Assembly: GCF_001644605.1 (NCBI RefSeq)
Contig: NZ_CP011388.1
Location: forward strand, 2,756,501 to 2,820,500
Reading direction: 5' to 3'
Source of the DNA: Paenibacillus swuensis
GTDB taxonomy: Bacteria; Bacillota; Bacilli; Paenibacillales; DY6
Length of the DNA stretch: 64,000 bases
Shown in pieces: positions 27,290-36,743 of this stretch. How positions within the stretch are numbered: the first letter of the stretch is position 1; every line of letters starts with the position of its first letter. The notes beneath the pieces are model-generated. The model saw only the letters and a program-made list of their open reading frames with translations, did no database searches and was not told the DNA's origin. The position numbers and the translations under genes were made by a program.

Positions 27290-28675
27290 ATGGACTACAG
27301 AATCGAGAAAGATACGATGGGTGAAATCCGGGTACCCGCGGATAAACTATGGGGCGCGCAGACGCAGCGAAGCCGGGAGAATTTCAAGATCGGCGAGGAG
27401 CGCATGCCGCTCGAGGCCGTGCATGCGTTGGCGCTGCTCAAGAAATGCGCCGCCCAAGCCAATGCCCAGCTTGGCCAGCTCGACGCCGTCAAAGCGGAGG
27501 CGATTACGAAGGCCGCGGATGAAATTCTTGCAGACCGATGGAACGATGAGTTTCCGTTGGTCGTGTGGCAGACAGGCAGCGGGACGCAGACGAACATGAA
27601 CGTCAACGAAGTTATCGCGCGCCTCGCGAACCATCGGCTGGAGCAGGAAGGCCGCGCGGAACGCGTGCATCCGAACGACGACGTGAACCGTTCGCAAAGC
27701 TCGAACGACACGTTCCCCACCGCGATGCACATCGCCGCTCTGCGCGCGATCCACGACCGCGCGCTTCCCGCGCTCGCGCGGCTGCGGGCGACCCTGCAGG
27801 AGAAGGCGAACGAATTTGATGATATCATCAAAATCGGCCGCACCCACCTGCAGGACGCCACCCCGCTCACCCTCGGCCAGGAGGTGAGCGGCTGGGTTCG
27901 CATGCTGGAGAAGAGCGACGCGATGCTCCGGCAAAGCTCGGCGATGCTGCAAGAGCTCGCGGTCGGCGGCACCGCCGTCGGCACCGGGCTCAACGCGCAT
28001 CCCGCGTTCGGCGAAGCGGCGGCGCGCGCTATCGCCCAAGAGACAGGCCTGCCGTTCATCACGGCGGCCAACAAGTTCCACGCACTCACCAGCCATGATG
28101 AGCTGGTGTATGTGCACGGCGCGCTCAAGGCGCTCGCGGCCGATCTCACGAAAATCGCCAACGACGTGCGCTTGTTGGCGAGCGGACCCCGCAGCGGAAT
28201 CGGAGAAATCACGATTCCGGAGAACGAACCCGGCAGCTCGATCATGCCGGGTAAGGTGAACCCGACGCAAAGCGAGGCGATGACGATGGTCGCTGCCCAG
28301 GTGATGGGCAACGACGCCACGATCGGCTTTGCGGCGAGTCAAGGGCACTTTCAGCTCAACGTGTTCAAACCGGTGATCATCTATAACTTCCTGCAGTCCG
28401 TTCGGCTGCTTTCGGACGCGATGAATTCGTTCAATGACCATTGTGCCGTCGGCATTGAACCGAACAGGGACATCATTGCGCTTAACGTGGAACGGTCGCT
28501 GATGCTGGTGACCGCGTTAAATCCGCACATCGGCTACGAGAACGCGGCCAAGATTGCAAAGCTGGCGCATAAGCAAGGGATCACCTTGAAGGATGCCGCT
28601 TTACAAACCGGACTGCTCACTTCCGACCAATTCGATCAATGGGTCCGGCCTTCCGATATGATAGCGCCGTCCTAA
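27290..28675 (+). CDS. fumC: Fumarate hydratase class II
   Basis: A 461-residue class II (iron-free) fumarase converting fumarate to malate in the TCA cycle. Typical text includes the start [20 protein letters not shown], the [12 protein letters not shown] and [14 protein letters not shown] active-site regions (about residues 99 and 125), the [16 protein letters not shown] segment near 183, and the fumarase/aspartase signature [10 protein letters not shown] near residue 317. AGAGGAGGATGAGG precedes the ATG. Codon use is visibly more GC-rich than that of the neighbours. The gene has its own terminator. Confidence 0.95.
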   Translation: MDYRIEKDTMGEIRVPADKLWGAQTQRSRENFKIGEERMPLEAVHALALLKKCAAQANAQLGQLDAVKAEAITKAADEILADRWNDEFPLVVWQTGSGTQTNMNVNEVIARLANHRLEQEGRAERVHPNDDVNRSQSSNDTFPTAMHIAALRAIHDRALPALARLRATLQEKANEFDDIIKIGRTHLQDATPLTLGQEVSGWVRMLEKSDAMLRQSSAMLQELAVGGTAVGTGLNAHPAFGEAAARAIAQETGLPFITAANKFHALTSHDELVYVHGALKALAADLTKIANDVRLLASGPRSGIGEITIPENEPGSSIMPGKVNPTQSEAMTMVAAQVMGNDATIGFAASQGHFQLNVFKPVIIYNFLQSVRLLSDAMNSFNDHCAVGIEPNRDIIALNVERSLMLVTALNPHIGYENAAKIAKLAHKQGITLKDAALQTGLLTSDQFDQWVRPSDMIAPS

Positions 28676-28678
28676 TCA

Positions 28679-28700
28679 AGCGCCGACAGGCGCTTTTTTT
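28679..28700 (+). terminator. Terminator after fumC
   Basis: AGCGCC (28679-28684) pairs with GGCGCT (28689-28694) around GACA, followed by a T7 run. Confidence 0.9.
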
Positions 28701-28816
28701 CATGCGGCACATTTTAGACAATATTCGACTTTTCCGCATGTATCTAAGGTATAATAAGGGTTATTAACTCTGGATCTCCACAAGGAAGAAGGTACAAAAC
28801 AATCAACGAATACGGA

Positions 28817-30748
28817 ATGTACATCAAGACTTTTTTGGCCAATGTGAGCATTATGTTAACGATCTTATACTTGGCTTCGCTGGTATATAAATATATGGTA
28901 TTCAGATTAACGCCGAAACAAAAGGAAGTGCTGTTTATCGCGCTTGCCATCGGTATAGGCTGGGTCACCATGCAATATGGATTTCGATTCTCGGAAACCG
29001 TGATCTTCGATTTAAGATATCTCGCCATTATTGTCGCGCCGATGTTCGTTCGCAGTCCTTGGTCCATCCCCGTTATAGGTTTGGGTATCGGGTTGGCTCG
29101 TCTGTCTTTTGGAATCAACCTTGCGGCGTTTGTGGGCTTTGCGAATGTCATTGTAATGAGTCTGCTTTGTGCCGCTTTAACCCTGTGGGCGAGGCGTAGG
29201 AAATGGTCTTTCTATCAAACGATGCTGTCGGTTATCTTCTGGATCAACACGCTCAATGTTCTGTTTATTGCTACGTTCGGTATTATCCCGGCGAATCGGT
29301 ATCTATTGCAAATTGCTCCGATTACATACCTGCTGAGCTTGTCGTTGAGCTTGGTGTTTATGCTGGTCCTGAAAGACTTCATCAAAGAAGCTAAACGCCA
29401 GGAGCAGCTGCAACTCACGAATGAAACGCTTCAGGTGCTTTACCGGGATTCAGAAGAAAAGACGGAAAAGCTGCAAATCGCTACCAAGGAGCTGGAGGAG
29501 AGCAACCGACAGATTGTACGGGCTTCCCGTTATAAATCCGAATTTCTGGCCAATATGTCGCATGAGCTGCGCACGCCGCTGAACTCGATGCTGGTGCTTT
29601 CGCAAATGCTGGAGGAGAATGCGGACGAGCGGCTTTCGGAGGAAGAGGTTCGTTATGCGGGTTTAATCTACACGTCGGGCAAAGATTTATTGAGGCTCAT
29701 AGATGACATTCTGGATTTGTCCAAAATTGAAGCAGGTCACATGACACTCCAACTGGAAAATTGCAATATCAGCGAGCTGTGTTTGCATATGGAACAATTT
29801 TATCGGCCGGTAGCGGAACTTAAAAAAATCGCATTGCGTGTGCAGGTTGAAAGTGATGTTCCCAAAATGATTAACACCGACCCTCAACGGTTGCAACAAA
29901 TTCTAATGAACCTGTTGTCCAATGCCATTAAATTTACCGGGGACGGAATAGTGTTATTAACGGTATACAAGCTTTCTGACGGGACGGGAAACTCGGGTCG
30001 GAACCCGCAGTCAGGCCATTGGCTTGTCTTCTCCGTGCAAGATACCGGGATCGGCATCCCTGAGGAGGAGCAAGAGCTTGTGTTTCATTCGTTCTATCAG
30101 GCCGACGGAACAACCAGCCGTAAATATGGGGGAACAGGGCTGGGCTTGTCCATATCCAAACAATTTGCCGTATTGATGGGCGGGTTTATGGATGTCGAAA
30201 GCCGCGAGGGACTGGGTAGTCGATTTTCACTGTATCTGCCATGGGATTCCATCCTCACGGAAGATTCCGAAGTTGGCCGAGTGTCCTCGGAACTTAGCCC
30301 TGAATTCCCGGCAACCCGCATCATCTCCAAGATCGGAACGGGTGCGGCTCCTGCAGTCGCTTCTTCACAAGTAAGCTTAACGGAAGCGATACGTGTGTTG
30401 TTGGTTGACGATGACCCGAATAACAATTATGCCTTAGGGGCTGCTTTGGGACAAAAAGGGATTCAAGTGCTCTCCGCTCCCTCCGGAAAAGACGCTATCC
30501 GGCTTCTGGAAGAAGTGACGGGGATCGACGCGGTCCTGATGGATATCATGATGCCGGGTATGGACGGTTTAGAAACGATACGCAGAATCAGAAGCAACCC
30601 CCGCTTTGAACATCTGCCTATCATCGCGGTTACCGCCAAGGCGTTGGATCAGGACCGGGAAGACGGCCTGGCCGCGGGTGCCACCGATTATATGAAGAAG
30701 CCGATTGATGTTAAGGAGCTTCTGAAAAAGCTGCAACAATTGAAATAA
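28817..30748 (+). CDS. Hybrid sensor histidine kinase with LytS-type membrane region and receiver domain
   Basis: A 643-residue hybrid kinase. The N-terminal 190 residues hold about six membrane helices resembling the 5TM LytS/YhcK sensor region. A short coiled coil (about 195-240) leads to the HisKA domain with the phosphorylated His249 in MSHELRTPLN. The ATP-binding domain has N-box LMNLLSNAIKF and G-boxes DTGIGIPEEE and GGTGLGLSIS. The C-terminal receiver domain has the acceptor Asp about residue 576 in LMDIMMPGMDG and the conserved Lys in MKKPID. No separate response regulator is adjacent. The ligand is unknown. The ATG lacks a strong ribosome-binding site. Confidence 0.9.
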   Translation: MYIKTFLANVSIMLTILYLASLVYKYMVFRLTPKQKEVLFIALAIGIGWVTMQYGFRFSETVIFDLRYLAIIVAPMFVRSPWSIPVIGLGIGLARLSFGINLAAFVGFANVIVMSLLCAALTLWARRRKWSFYQTMLSVIFWINTLNVLFIATFGIIPANRYLLQIAPITYLLSLSLSLVFMLVLKDFIKEAKRQEQLQLTNETLQVLYRDSEEKTEKLQIATKELEESNRQIVRASRYKSEFLANMSHELRTPLNSMLVLSQMLEENADERLSEEEVRYAGLIYTSGKDLLRLIDDILDLSKIEAGHMTLQLENCNISELCLHMEQFYRPVAELKKIALRVQVESDVPKMINTDPQRLQQILMNLLSNAIKFTGDGIVLLTVYKLSDGTGNSGRNPQSGHWLVFSVQDTGIGIPEEEQELVFHSFYQADGTTSRKYGGTGLGLSISKQFAVLMGGFMDVESREGLGSRFSLYLPWDSILTEDSEVGRVSSELSPEFPATRIISKIGTGAAPAVASSQVSLTEAIRVLLVDDDPNNNYALGAALGQKGIQVLSAPSGKDAIRLLEEVTGIDAVLMDIMMPGMDGLETIRRIRSNPRFEHLPIIAVTAKALDQDREDGLAAGATDYMKKPIDVKELLKKLQQLK

Positions 30749-30750
30749 CT

Positions 30751-31851
30751 CTAACCGTGAGGATAAGGGCACCGCGCATGCCGATAATTAGGTTTCATGT
30801 CCGTCTCGGCGTAGGGTTTGTGCCACACTTGGGTGGTAGCCGGCGACATCGGCGGGATGAGCCAGGACCACCGCCCGTTCACTTCGCGCCCGCACGCGGC
30901 TTCTTTGCGTTCGAAGATCGCGAATTGCTCCGCGGCTGAATGGTGATCCACGATGCTGACGCCTTTGGACTTGTAAGAGTGGAGAACGGCGCGGTTGAGC
31001 TCAACTAACGCCTGATCCTTCCATAGTGACGTGTTCGTGGATGTATCGAGTCCGAAAATTTCCGCAACGGCCGGCAATTGATTGTAGCGGTCCTTGTCCG
31101 CAAGGTTTCGCGCCCCGATCTCTGTTCCCATATACCAACCGTTGAACGGCGCAGCCGTGTACTGCAGCCCGCCGAGATCCAGAGTCATATCGGAGATGAA
31201 GGGAACGGCATACCACCGGAGTCCCAGTTCAGCAAATTCCTCGTTTTCCGGATGGCTTAAAGGCACCTCAAGGACAAGCTCGTCCGGAATGGCAAACCAC
31301 CGCGGCGTTCGGTCATTGATCTGGATTAACAATGGCAAAATATCGTAAGCCGTTCCGGCGCCGCGCCAGCCCAAATGCATACACAACTGGGTAAACGCAA
31401 CGGACCCCGGATCACCTGTTACCCCTTCGGGCGCGGCGTAACCGGCATAACGTACTAACTGATGATTGAGAATTCGGATGACCCGGCCCTCTGCGGCAGG
31501 AGCAAAAACCGTAATCGCCGCACGTACTCTGCCCTCATTCGTTGCATAAGCCATATGAGCTAAAAGCGCTTCGGCTACGGCTTCCTCGGTGTCCGCTCCG
31601 CGGGCGTCGAACAGGTCCAGCCCTTCCCAGAATAACCTGCCGATGCATCTGCTGTTATTTCTCCATGCCATCCGCGACCCGTAGGTCAGTTCCTCCAAGG
31701 TATGGGTGTACGTACCTTCCCGATCCCATTCGCGCTCCACTTCTTCCAATCTTTGTTCCGTTTGTTCAGGGGATTTCCCTAACTCTTTATAACAAATACG
31801 GATAAAGGCCAATGCTTCTTCCTTGCTCCGCTCTTCATGCTCTGTAGTCAT
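30751..31851 (-). CDS. nos: Bacterial nitric oxide synthase, oxygenase domain
   Basis: A 366-residue oxygenase-only NOS, the usual length in Bacillales. The heme-ligand Cys69 lies in WRNNSRCIGR. The arginine-binding Glu lies in GWYMGTEIGARNLAD near residue 242, and the tetrahydrobiopterin-side RWSWLIPPMSPATTQVWH segment is intact near residue 327. It makes nitric oxide from arginine using borrowed reductases. Bacterial NO protects against oxidative stress and antibiotics. It is convergent with the sensor-kinase gene, with 2 bp between the stops. A GGAGG site lies upstream of the ATG, at a somewhat long spacing. Confidence 0.95.
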   Translation of the reverse strand: MTTEHEERSKEEALAFIRICYKELGKSPEQTEQRLEEVEREWDREGTYTHTLEELTYGSRMAWRNNSRCIGRLFWEGLDLFDARGADTEEAVAEALLAHMAYATNEGRVRAAITVFAPAAEGRVIRILNHQLVRYAGYAAPEGVTGDPGSVAFTQLCMHLGWRGAGTAYDILPLLIQINDRTPRWFAIPDELVLEVPLSHPENEEFAELGLRWYAVPFISDMTLDLGGLQYTAAPFNGWYMGTEIGARNLADKDRYNQLPAVAEIFGLDTSTNTSLWKDQALVELNRAVLHSYKSKGVSIVDHHSAAEQFAIFERKEAACGREVNGRWSWLIPPMSPATTQVWHKPYAETDMKPNYRHARCPYPHG

Positions 31852-32038
31852 AATTACCTAGTTCCTCCATGCTGAAAATCCTACATACTCCATTATATAG
31901 AAGAGTACACTTAAATCCAAAATATCCATCTAATGTTACATATATTGACATACAACTCGAATCCCCTTATCATGATTCTTATATAGCGTTATGGTGTTAT
32001 ATTATTTAACATTATCCGAACATGGGAGGGGAGCGCCT

Positions 32039-33499
32039 ATGCGCAAAATGGAACGAATCCAAAGCGCGCCCTATCCGCTGGAAGGCTTTTACGATGAGAT
32101 GTTCTGTGAAGGCCCCGGAGTGCGTACCCATTATGACCAAGTCTATCAACGGTTTGCCGCAATTCATAAGGAAGAACTCTCCGCTAAGCAAAGGGCAACC
32201 GAGCGAAGAATGATGGAAGAAGGCATCACGTTCACGCTCTATAATCCGGATCAGATGCAGCCGTTGGAACGAACGATCCCTTTTGACCTCATCCCGAGAA
32301 TCATCCCCAAGAATGAATGGCTTCGTCTGGAAGCCGGATTAATTCAACGGGTGAAGGCCTTGAACCGTTTTGTACACGATGTGTATCATGAACAACGGAT
32401 CATTAAGGCGGGGATTGTGCCTCGCAAGATGATTGTGGCGAACTGCTACTTCCGTCCTGAAATGAAGGGGGTAGAGGTGCCCGGCGGCAATTATATTACA
32501 ACATCCGGTATCGATTTAATTCGCGATCATCAGGGTGAATATTACGTGCTTGAAGATAATTTACGCTCCCCTTCCGGTTTCTCCTATCTGTTCAAAAGCC
32601 GCACCATGATGAACCGCTTGTTTCCGGAGCTTGCTTTCTCTTGTTCCATACGGGATGTGGAGCACAGCTTGAATCATTTCCTTACCGTACTCCGCAGTCT
32701 TTCTCCCAATCGCAACCGAGAGCCCGTCATCGCCTTGTTGACCCCCGGGCAATATAATTCCGCTTATTATGAACATACATTTCTGGCTCAGCAGATGGGA
32801 ATCCATCTTGTGGAGGGCCGCGATTTAACCATTATGGATCACAAAGTGTATATGCGAGGTCTCAAAGGTTTGCGCCAAGTCGACGTCATCTACCGAAGGA
32901 TCGACGATGAGTATCTGGATCCGCTCAGCTTTAGCCCGGATTCCATGCTGGGTCTGGCAGGCATTATGAACGCTTACCGCGCGGGGAATTTAGCCATCGC
33001 CAATGCGCCGGGTACGGGGGTCGCGGATGACAAAGCCATCTATATTTACGTGCCGGATATGATTCGCTTTTATTTGCAGGAAGAGCCGATTCTGAACAAT
33101 GTGCCTACCTATTTGATGAGCGATGACGCCGATAGGGCTTTTGTATTGGAAAACCTGCAGGAGATGGTCGTGAAGGAAACTTCCTTATCCGGAGGATACG
33201 GCATGCTGATTGGGCCGGCGGCATCGGCGCAAGAGCTGAAGGATTTTGCCATGAATATTCGAAACTACCCCGGCCGCTATATCGCGCAGCCTACCGTCCA
33301 ACTTTCCCGCGCCCCGGTTATGCAACAAGGCAGTATGGTGCCGAGACATGTGGATTTAAGAGCTTTTGTGCTGGCTGGTGCGAATGAGAGTTTTCATGTG
33401 GTTCCCGGGGGGCTCACCCGCGTGGCGATGACCGAAGGTTCGCTCGTTGTTAATTCTTCGCAAGGCGGAGGTTGCAAGGATACATGGGTGTTGAGTTAA
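32039..33499 (+). CDS. Circularly permuted type-2 ATP-grasp protein
   Basis: A 486-residue protein of the circularly permuted ATP-grasp family (CP_ATPgrasp). Signature stretches are FDLIPRIIPKNEWLRLEAGL near residue 81, GIDLIRDHQGEYYVLEDNLRSPSG near 158 (only VLEDNLRSPSG is key), VDVIYRRIDDEYLDP near 281 and KETSLSGGYGM near 379. ATG 32039 is preferred because GGGAGGGGAG lies just upstream; a frame from 31991 would add 16 residues. It is first in a three-gene operon with an alpha-E protein and a transglutaminase. The family is predicted to form amide bonds; no substrate is known. Confidence 0.9.
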   Translation: MRKMERIQSAPYPLEGFYDEMFCEGPGVRTHYDQVYQRFAAIHKEELSAKQRATERRMMEEGITFTLYNPDQMQPLERTIPFDLIPRIIPKNEWLRLEAGLIQRVKALNRFVHDVYHEQRIIKAGIVPRKMIVANCYFRPEMKGVEVPGGNYITTSGIDLIRDHQGEYYVLEDNLRSPSGFSYLFKSRTMMNRLFPELAFSCSIRDVEHSLNHFLTVLRSLSPNRNREPVIALLTPGQYNSAYYEHTFLAQQMGIHLVEGRDLTIMDHKVYMRGLKGLRQVDVIYRRIDDEYLDPLSFSPDSMLGLAGIMNAYRAGNLAIANAPGTGVADDKAIYIYVPDMIRFYLQEEPILNNVPTYLMSDDADRAFVLENLQEMVVKETSLSGGYGMLIGPAASAQELKDFAMNIRNYPGRYIAQPTVQLSRAPVMQQGSMVPRHVDLRAFVLAGANESFHVVPGGLTRVAMTEGSLVVNSSQGGGCKDTWVLS

Positions 33500-33541
33500 A
33501 GCGCGAGTCCATTGCGGATGTGAAAAAAGGAGAGATGCGGC

Positions 33542-34495
33542 ATGCTGAATCGGAATGCGGAAGCTCTGTTCTGGGTGGGAAGGTATATTGAACGGGCGGA
33601 AAACCATGCAAGATTAATCAATGTCCACTATCATATCCAGCATGAAGGGGATTTCGACAGCGAAGAGCATAAGTGGGCCCGGCTGATTGACGCGCTCGGT
33701 TTGCGTAAAGGGTATATGGAGCAGTTCACCTCGTTTACGGAACGCGACGTGCTTTCATTCATTACGCTGGATCGGGGCAACTCGAATTCTTTGTTTTCTT
33801 GTGTAAGTCAGGCCAGGAATAACCTGAGAACGCTGCGGGAGAAGTTGCCCAGTGAGCTGTGGGACATGATGAATTCCTTCTATTTATGGCTCGGGGAGAA
33901 GCAAGTGAACGATATTTTCAGAGAATCGCCGGATCCTTTCTACACGCAAATTAAAGAGAGAGCCGCCATGTTCTATGGAGCGGAACAATCGGTGATGCCC
34001 CGGGAGAATGAATGGCACTTCATGGAGAGCGGACGATTTCTGGAACGGGCGGAGAACACGGTTCGCATTGTCCATTCGGTCGCGGGTGCGATTAAGGAAG
34101 ATCAGGCGCCTCCTTATCCGTATTTACTGGCGATATTGAAATCGGTGAGCGGCTATCAGGCCTTCCGCAAATATTACGCGGACGCGGTATCGATTGAGCC
34201 CATACTAGAATTTTTGCTGGTCAACACGAAATTCCCCCGATCCGTACACTATGCGTTCGCGATGATGGAGCAGCACCTGGAGGGCATCGAGTTGGAATCG
34301 CCGGAAACCTTGGTTCCGAGGCAACGGGCCATTCGGCAAGCAGGTAAAATTAAAGCGGACCTCGCCTATCTCGAAAGAGAAGATTTGAGATTGCCTTATG
34401 TATTGCCGATTCTGGACCATATGGCTCAAGCTTGTCAGAAACTGGGGGGTTCGATGGCGTCCGCCTTTTTTCAGATGGAGGGAGCTTCCGCATGA
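33542..34495 (+). CDS. Alpha-E domain protein
   Basis: A 317-residue all-helical protein of the alpha-E family. The start MLNRNAEALFWVGRYIERAE is diagnostic, and the ERAENTVRIVH repeat of the same pattern comes near residue 165. The family nearly always occurs beside a circularly permuted ATP-grasp protein, as here. Its biochemical role is unknown. It may provide a substrate or scaffold for the ligase. Its stop overlaps the ATG of the transglutaminase gene (ATGA), showing tight coupling. GGAGAG precedes the ATG. Confidence 0.9.
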   Translation: MLNRNAEALFWVGRYIERAENHARLINVHYHIQHEGDFDSEEHKWARLIDALGLRKGYMEQFTSFTERDVLSFITLDRGNSNSLFSCVSQARNNLRTLREKLPSELWDMMNSFYLWLGEKQVNDIFRESPDPFYTQIKERAAMFYGAEQSVMPRENEWHFMESGRFLERAENTVRIVHSVAGAIKEDQAPPYPYLLAILKSVSGYQAFRKYYADAVSIEPILEFLLVNTKFPRSVHYAFAMMEQHLEGIELESPETLVPRQRAIRQAGKIKADLAYLEREDLRLPYVLPILDHMAQACQKLGGSMASAFFQMEGASA

Positions 34496-35358
34496 AGTTG
34501 CAAATTTACCACACCACACGTTACCTCTACGAGGAAGCCGTTACGGACAGCGTCAACGAGCTTCGGCTTACGCCGCGGACCAATGAAAGACAATCTTGTT
34601 ATCATCATGAAGTCCTTGTGGAACCTGCGGCGTCTATGCTGACTTATGAAGATTATTTCGGCAACCGGGTGCATGCGTTCACAGTTAATCAGCCGCATAA
34701 AGAGCTGGTCATCCGTACCCGTGCAACGGTAGTTACGATGGACGGGTTGATTAAGGAATCCGCAAAGATGTCGCCGGTGGAAGAATGGGGACGATTGCGC
34801 GGCGAAGAGCTGCAAAACCGCTACATTGAATATCTGTTGCCGACGGCCTATACGGATCAGACTCAGGAAGTTCGTAATTATGCCAACCGCTATCCTTTTG
34901 ATGGTAGCGGTGGTTTGGCCCTATGGACGCGGCGGCTTTCCTCCGGGATCCACGCGGATTTCACGTATGATCCGGAGGTATCCGACGTGCATACCACCGT
35001 TAGCCAGACGCTGCAGCTTCGCCGCGGCGTCTGCCAGGACTACGCACACCTGATGATATCGGTGTGCAAGGTGATGGGGATACCCGCGAGATACGTGAGC
35101 GGGTATCATTATGTGGGCGACCTGCAGGGCGGGAGCGCGGACTTCGAGCAGGCGTCTCACGCCTGGGTCGAAGTGTACGTGCCCGGCCCGGGCTGGGTCG
35201 GCCACGATCCGACCAACGACGCGGAGGTCGATTGGCGTTATGTGAAGTTGGGGCACGGCCGGGACTACAAGGACATCGTGCCCGTCAAGGGCGTCTACCG
35301 CGGCTCGGGCGCACAGCGCCTCGAGGTGAAGGTGGACGTGAGCCGGGTGGAGGGCTGA
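34492..35358 (+). CDS. Transglutaminase-like cysteine peptidase
   Basis: A 288-residue protein with an N-terminal bacterial transglutaminase-associated domain (LQIYHTTRYLYEEAVTDSVN) and a core transglutaminase domain. The catalytic Cys lies in LRRGVCQDYAHLMI near residue 183, the His in ASHAWVEVYVPG near residue 222, and the Asp in GHDPTNDAEVD. This triad usually acts as a peptidase or in amide transfer. ATG 34492 overlaps the previous stop. As the last gene of the ATP-grasp/alpha-E operon, it may cut or remodel the product of the ligase; this is inferred from context. Confidence 0.9.
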   Translation: MKLQIYHTTRYLYEEAVTDSVNELRLTPRTNERQSCYHHEVLVEPAASMLTYEDYFGNRVHAFTVNQPHKELVIRTRATVVTMDGLIKESAKMSPVEEWGRLRGEELQNRYIEYLLPTAYTDQTQEVRNYANRYPFDGSGGLALWTRRLSSGIHADFTYDPEVSDVHTTVSQTLQLRRGVCQDYAHLMISVCKVMGIPARYVSGYHYVGDLQGGSADFEQASHAWVEVYVPGPGWVGHDPTNDAEVDWRYVKLGHGRDYKDIVPVKGVYRGSGAQRLEVKVDVSRVEG

Positions 35359-35394
35359 CGCCTGGCTGGGGCGGGGGCTGCGCGAGGCTGCGCC

Positions 35395-35808
35395 CGCTAG
35401 CGGCGCGAAAGGCCGTTGGAGCGAGGGCTTGGCCGGCTAACGGCGCCAAAGGCCGTAAGAGCGCGAGGCTTCGCTCGCTAGCGGCGCAAAAGTCCGTTAG
35501 AGCGCGAGCCAAGTCCGCTAACGGCGCAAAAGGCCGTTAGAGCGCGAGCCCGGTCCGCTAACGGCGCCAAAGGCCGTAAGAGTGCGAACCAGGCCCGCTA
35601 ACGGCGCAAAAGGCCATTGGAGCGCGAGCCCGGTCCGCTAACGGCGCCAAAGGCCGTAAGAGCGCGAGCCAAGCCCGCTAACGGCGCCAAAGGCCGTTAG
35701 AGCGCGAGCCCGGCCCGCTAACGGCGCCAAAGGCCGTTAGAGCGCGAGCTCGGTCCGCTAACGGCGCCAAAGGCCGTTAGAGCGCGAATCTGCACTAGCT
35801 AACGGCCC
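35395..35808 (+). repeat. 40-bp tandem repeat array, about ten copies
   Basis: Units begin with CGCTAACGGC at 35516, 35556, 35596, 35636, 35676, 35716 and 35756, exactly 40 bp apart; slightly diverged units begin at 35395, 35434 and 35476, and a partial one ends near 35808. Each unit contains CTAACGGC and, about 7 nt later, GCCGTTAG or GCCGTAAG, so most can fold into a small hairpin. There are no spacers. The array starts 37 bp after the transglutaminase stop. A terminator role or a structural role is possible. Confidence 0.9.
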
Positions 35809-35814
35809 TCCCGC

Positions 35815-36488
35815 CTACAACACCGCGAAGTAGGCTCTCGATTTCTCCACCAGGGTAGCCGTATCCAGCTGAAAGCCGGTCCCGTAGAGCGATTCGCATG
35901 TAGTGCAGAGCGGTTGCGGCTCAGGGTATGCATCCTCTGTCAGCCAAGCTCCTTCCAAGCTCAGGGAGACCACTTGCATTGCCGTGCATCCCGGGCCAAT
36001 TAGATAGTCTTTATGGAAGCTTAACGCGTATCCTTGTCTCCGCAGACGACTGGCTTGCTCTACCGTATCCAACAAAGAATGCTGAGCATTCTTTGTTGGA
36101 TATGAAGAACGGGGACGCCATGCTCCGCATCGAATGGAACAGCGCCTGTCATGTGACCGAGGGTTGCCTGATTCGCGGAATACAGCCCTTCCATACCTCC
36201 GCCGACCGCAATTGGTATCATCTCTGTCCACTTCATATTCTGACGGCGCGCGACCACATCGAGTAAAGCCATCTTCACCAGCTCCGTGCGGACCGTTCCC
36301 CACATCCCCGCGTGTTCAATTACTCTGTTCAATGCTTCGGTTATTGTTAAATTCCTTAATTTCTGCAAGAAAGCGGCCCATTTCACTATGTCAAAAGAGG
36401 GCGCGTTAACGGCCATAATACATTCGCCCCATCCGGTCTGGCCTCCGCAACTGATCTTTAATACTCCGTATCGGCAATTTTCCAGCGT
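35815..36488 (-). pseudogene. Decayed enolase-superfamily (mandelate racemase/muconate lactonizing-like) gene
   Basis: Minus-strand fragments in two frames. From 36488 down, the frame reads YGVLKISCGGQTGWGEC, then AVNAPSFDIVKWAAFL, and MALLDVVARRQNM. That pattern fits the N-terminal domain of enolase-superfamily enzymes. It ends in a stop near 36060. The frame then shifts, and VEQASRLRRQGYALSF to LDTATLVEKSRAYFAVL resembles later parts of such an enzyme, with the middle missing. The 5' end has a stop codon (near 36489) and no clear start. A 37-bp perfect palindrome sits at the frame change. The family call is from pattern reading, so moderate. Confidence 0.5.
36066..36102. repeat. Perfect 37-bp palindrome inside the pseudogene
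   Basis: Two 18-bp arms (36066-36083 and 36085-36102) around a single central G are exact reverse complements. The repeat lies at the point where the pseudogene changes frame. Confidence 0.9.
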
Positions 36489-36512
36489 TTAGTGCGAGGA
36501 GGATACGGCATC

Positions 36513-36551
36513 AAAAAAGCCGCACAAAGAGAAGGTCTCTTCGCGCGGCTT
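36513..36551 (-). terminator. Terminator of the minus-strand c-di-AMP riboswitch
   Basis: AAGCCGC (36517-36523) pairs with GCGGCTT (36545-36551), with an inner AGAGA/TCTCT stem (36528-36532 with 36536-36540). On the minus strand a T6 run follows. It lies between the riboswitch and the pseudogene, as the expression platform. Confidence 0.85.
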
Positions 36552-36608
36552 CAAATCATGCGGCGATGCGCCGCAAACTTTAGTCCGAATGTAGGCCTCT
36601 CTCGAATA

Positions 36609-36743
36609 CGCTTGCGAGGTTAGCTGCCGGATTCGGGCGTGAGAGTCGCCCTACGCGTCTTGACCTTAAACGGCCGTCCGCGATTCACCCCATCGGCGTG
36701 GGCCGAAGTGGGTTCCCCCGCTTCCCCTTAGGGAATTCAGCGA
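36609..36743 (-). promoter_or_regulatory. c-di-AMP riboswitch (ydaO/yuaA class), minus strand
   Basis: Read on the minus strand this carries the class core almost exactly: GTAGGGCGACTCTCACGCC, then CCGAATCC and CAGCTAACCTCG. The closing helix forms between the 5' TCGCTGA (36738-36744) and the 3' AGCG (about 36609-36612). It lacks some of the variable-arm length of the two plus-strand copies. Its terminator follows at 36513-36551. The only thing downstream is the decayed enolase-type gene. Confidence 0.85.

Noticed and set aside
30748-30751. Frame fusion between the sensor kinase and nitric oxide synthase genes
   Set aside because: The two genes are convergent with separate stops 2 bp apart, so they cannot be one product.
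35064-35540. Plus-strand frame of 158 codons over the transglutaminase end and repeats
   Set aside because: Out of frame with the clear transglutaminase gene and then translates the 40-bp repeats.
35395-35808. Possible CRISPR array
   Set aside because: The 40-bp units are contiguous with no unique spacers between them, and no cas genes are near.
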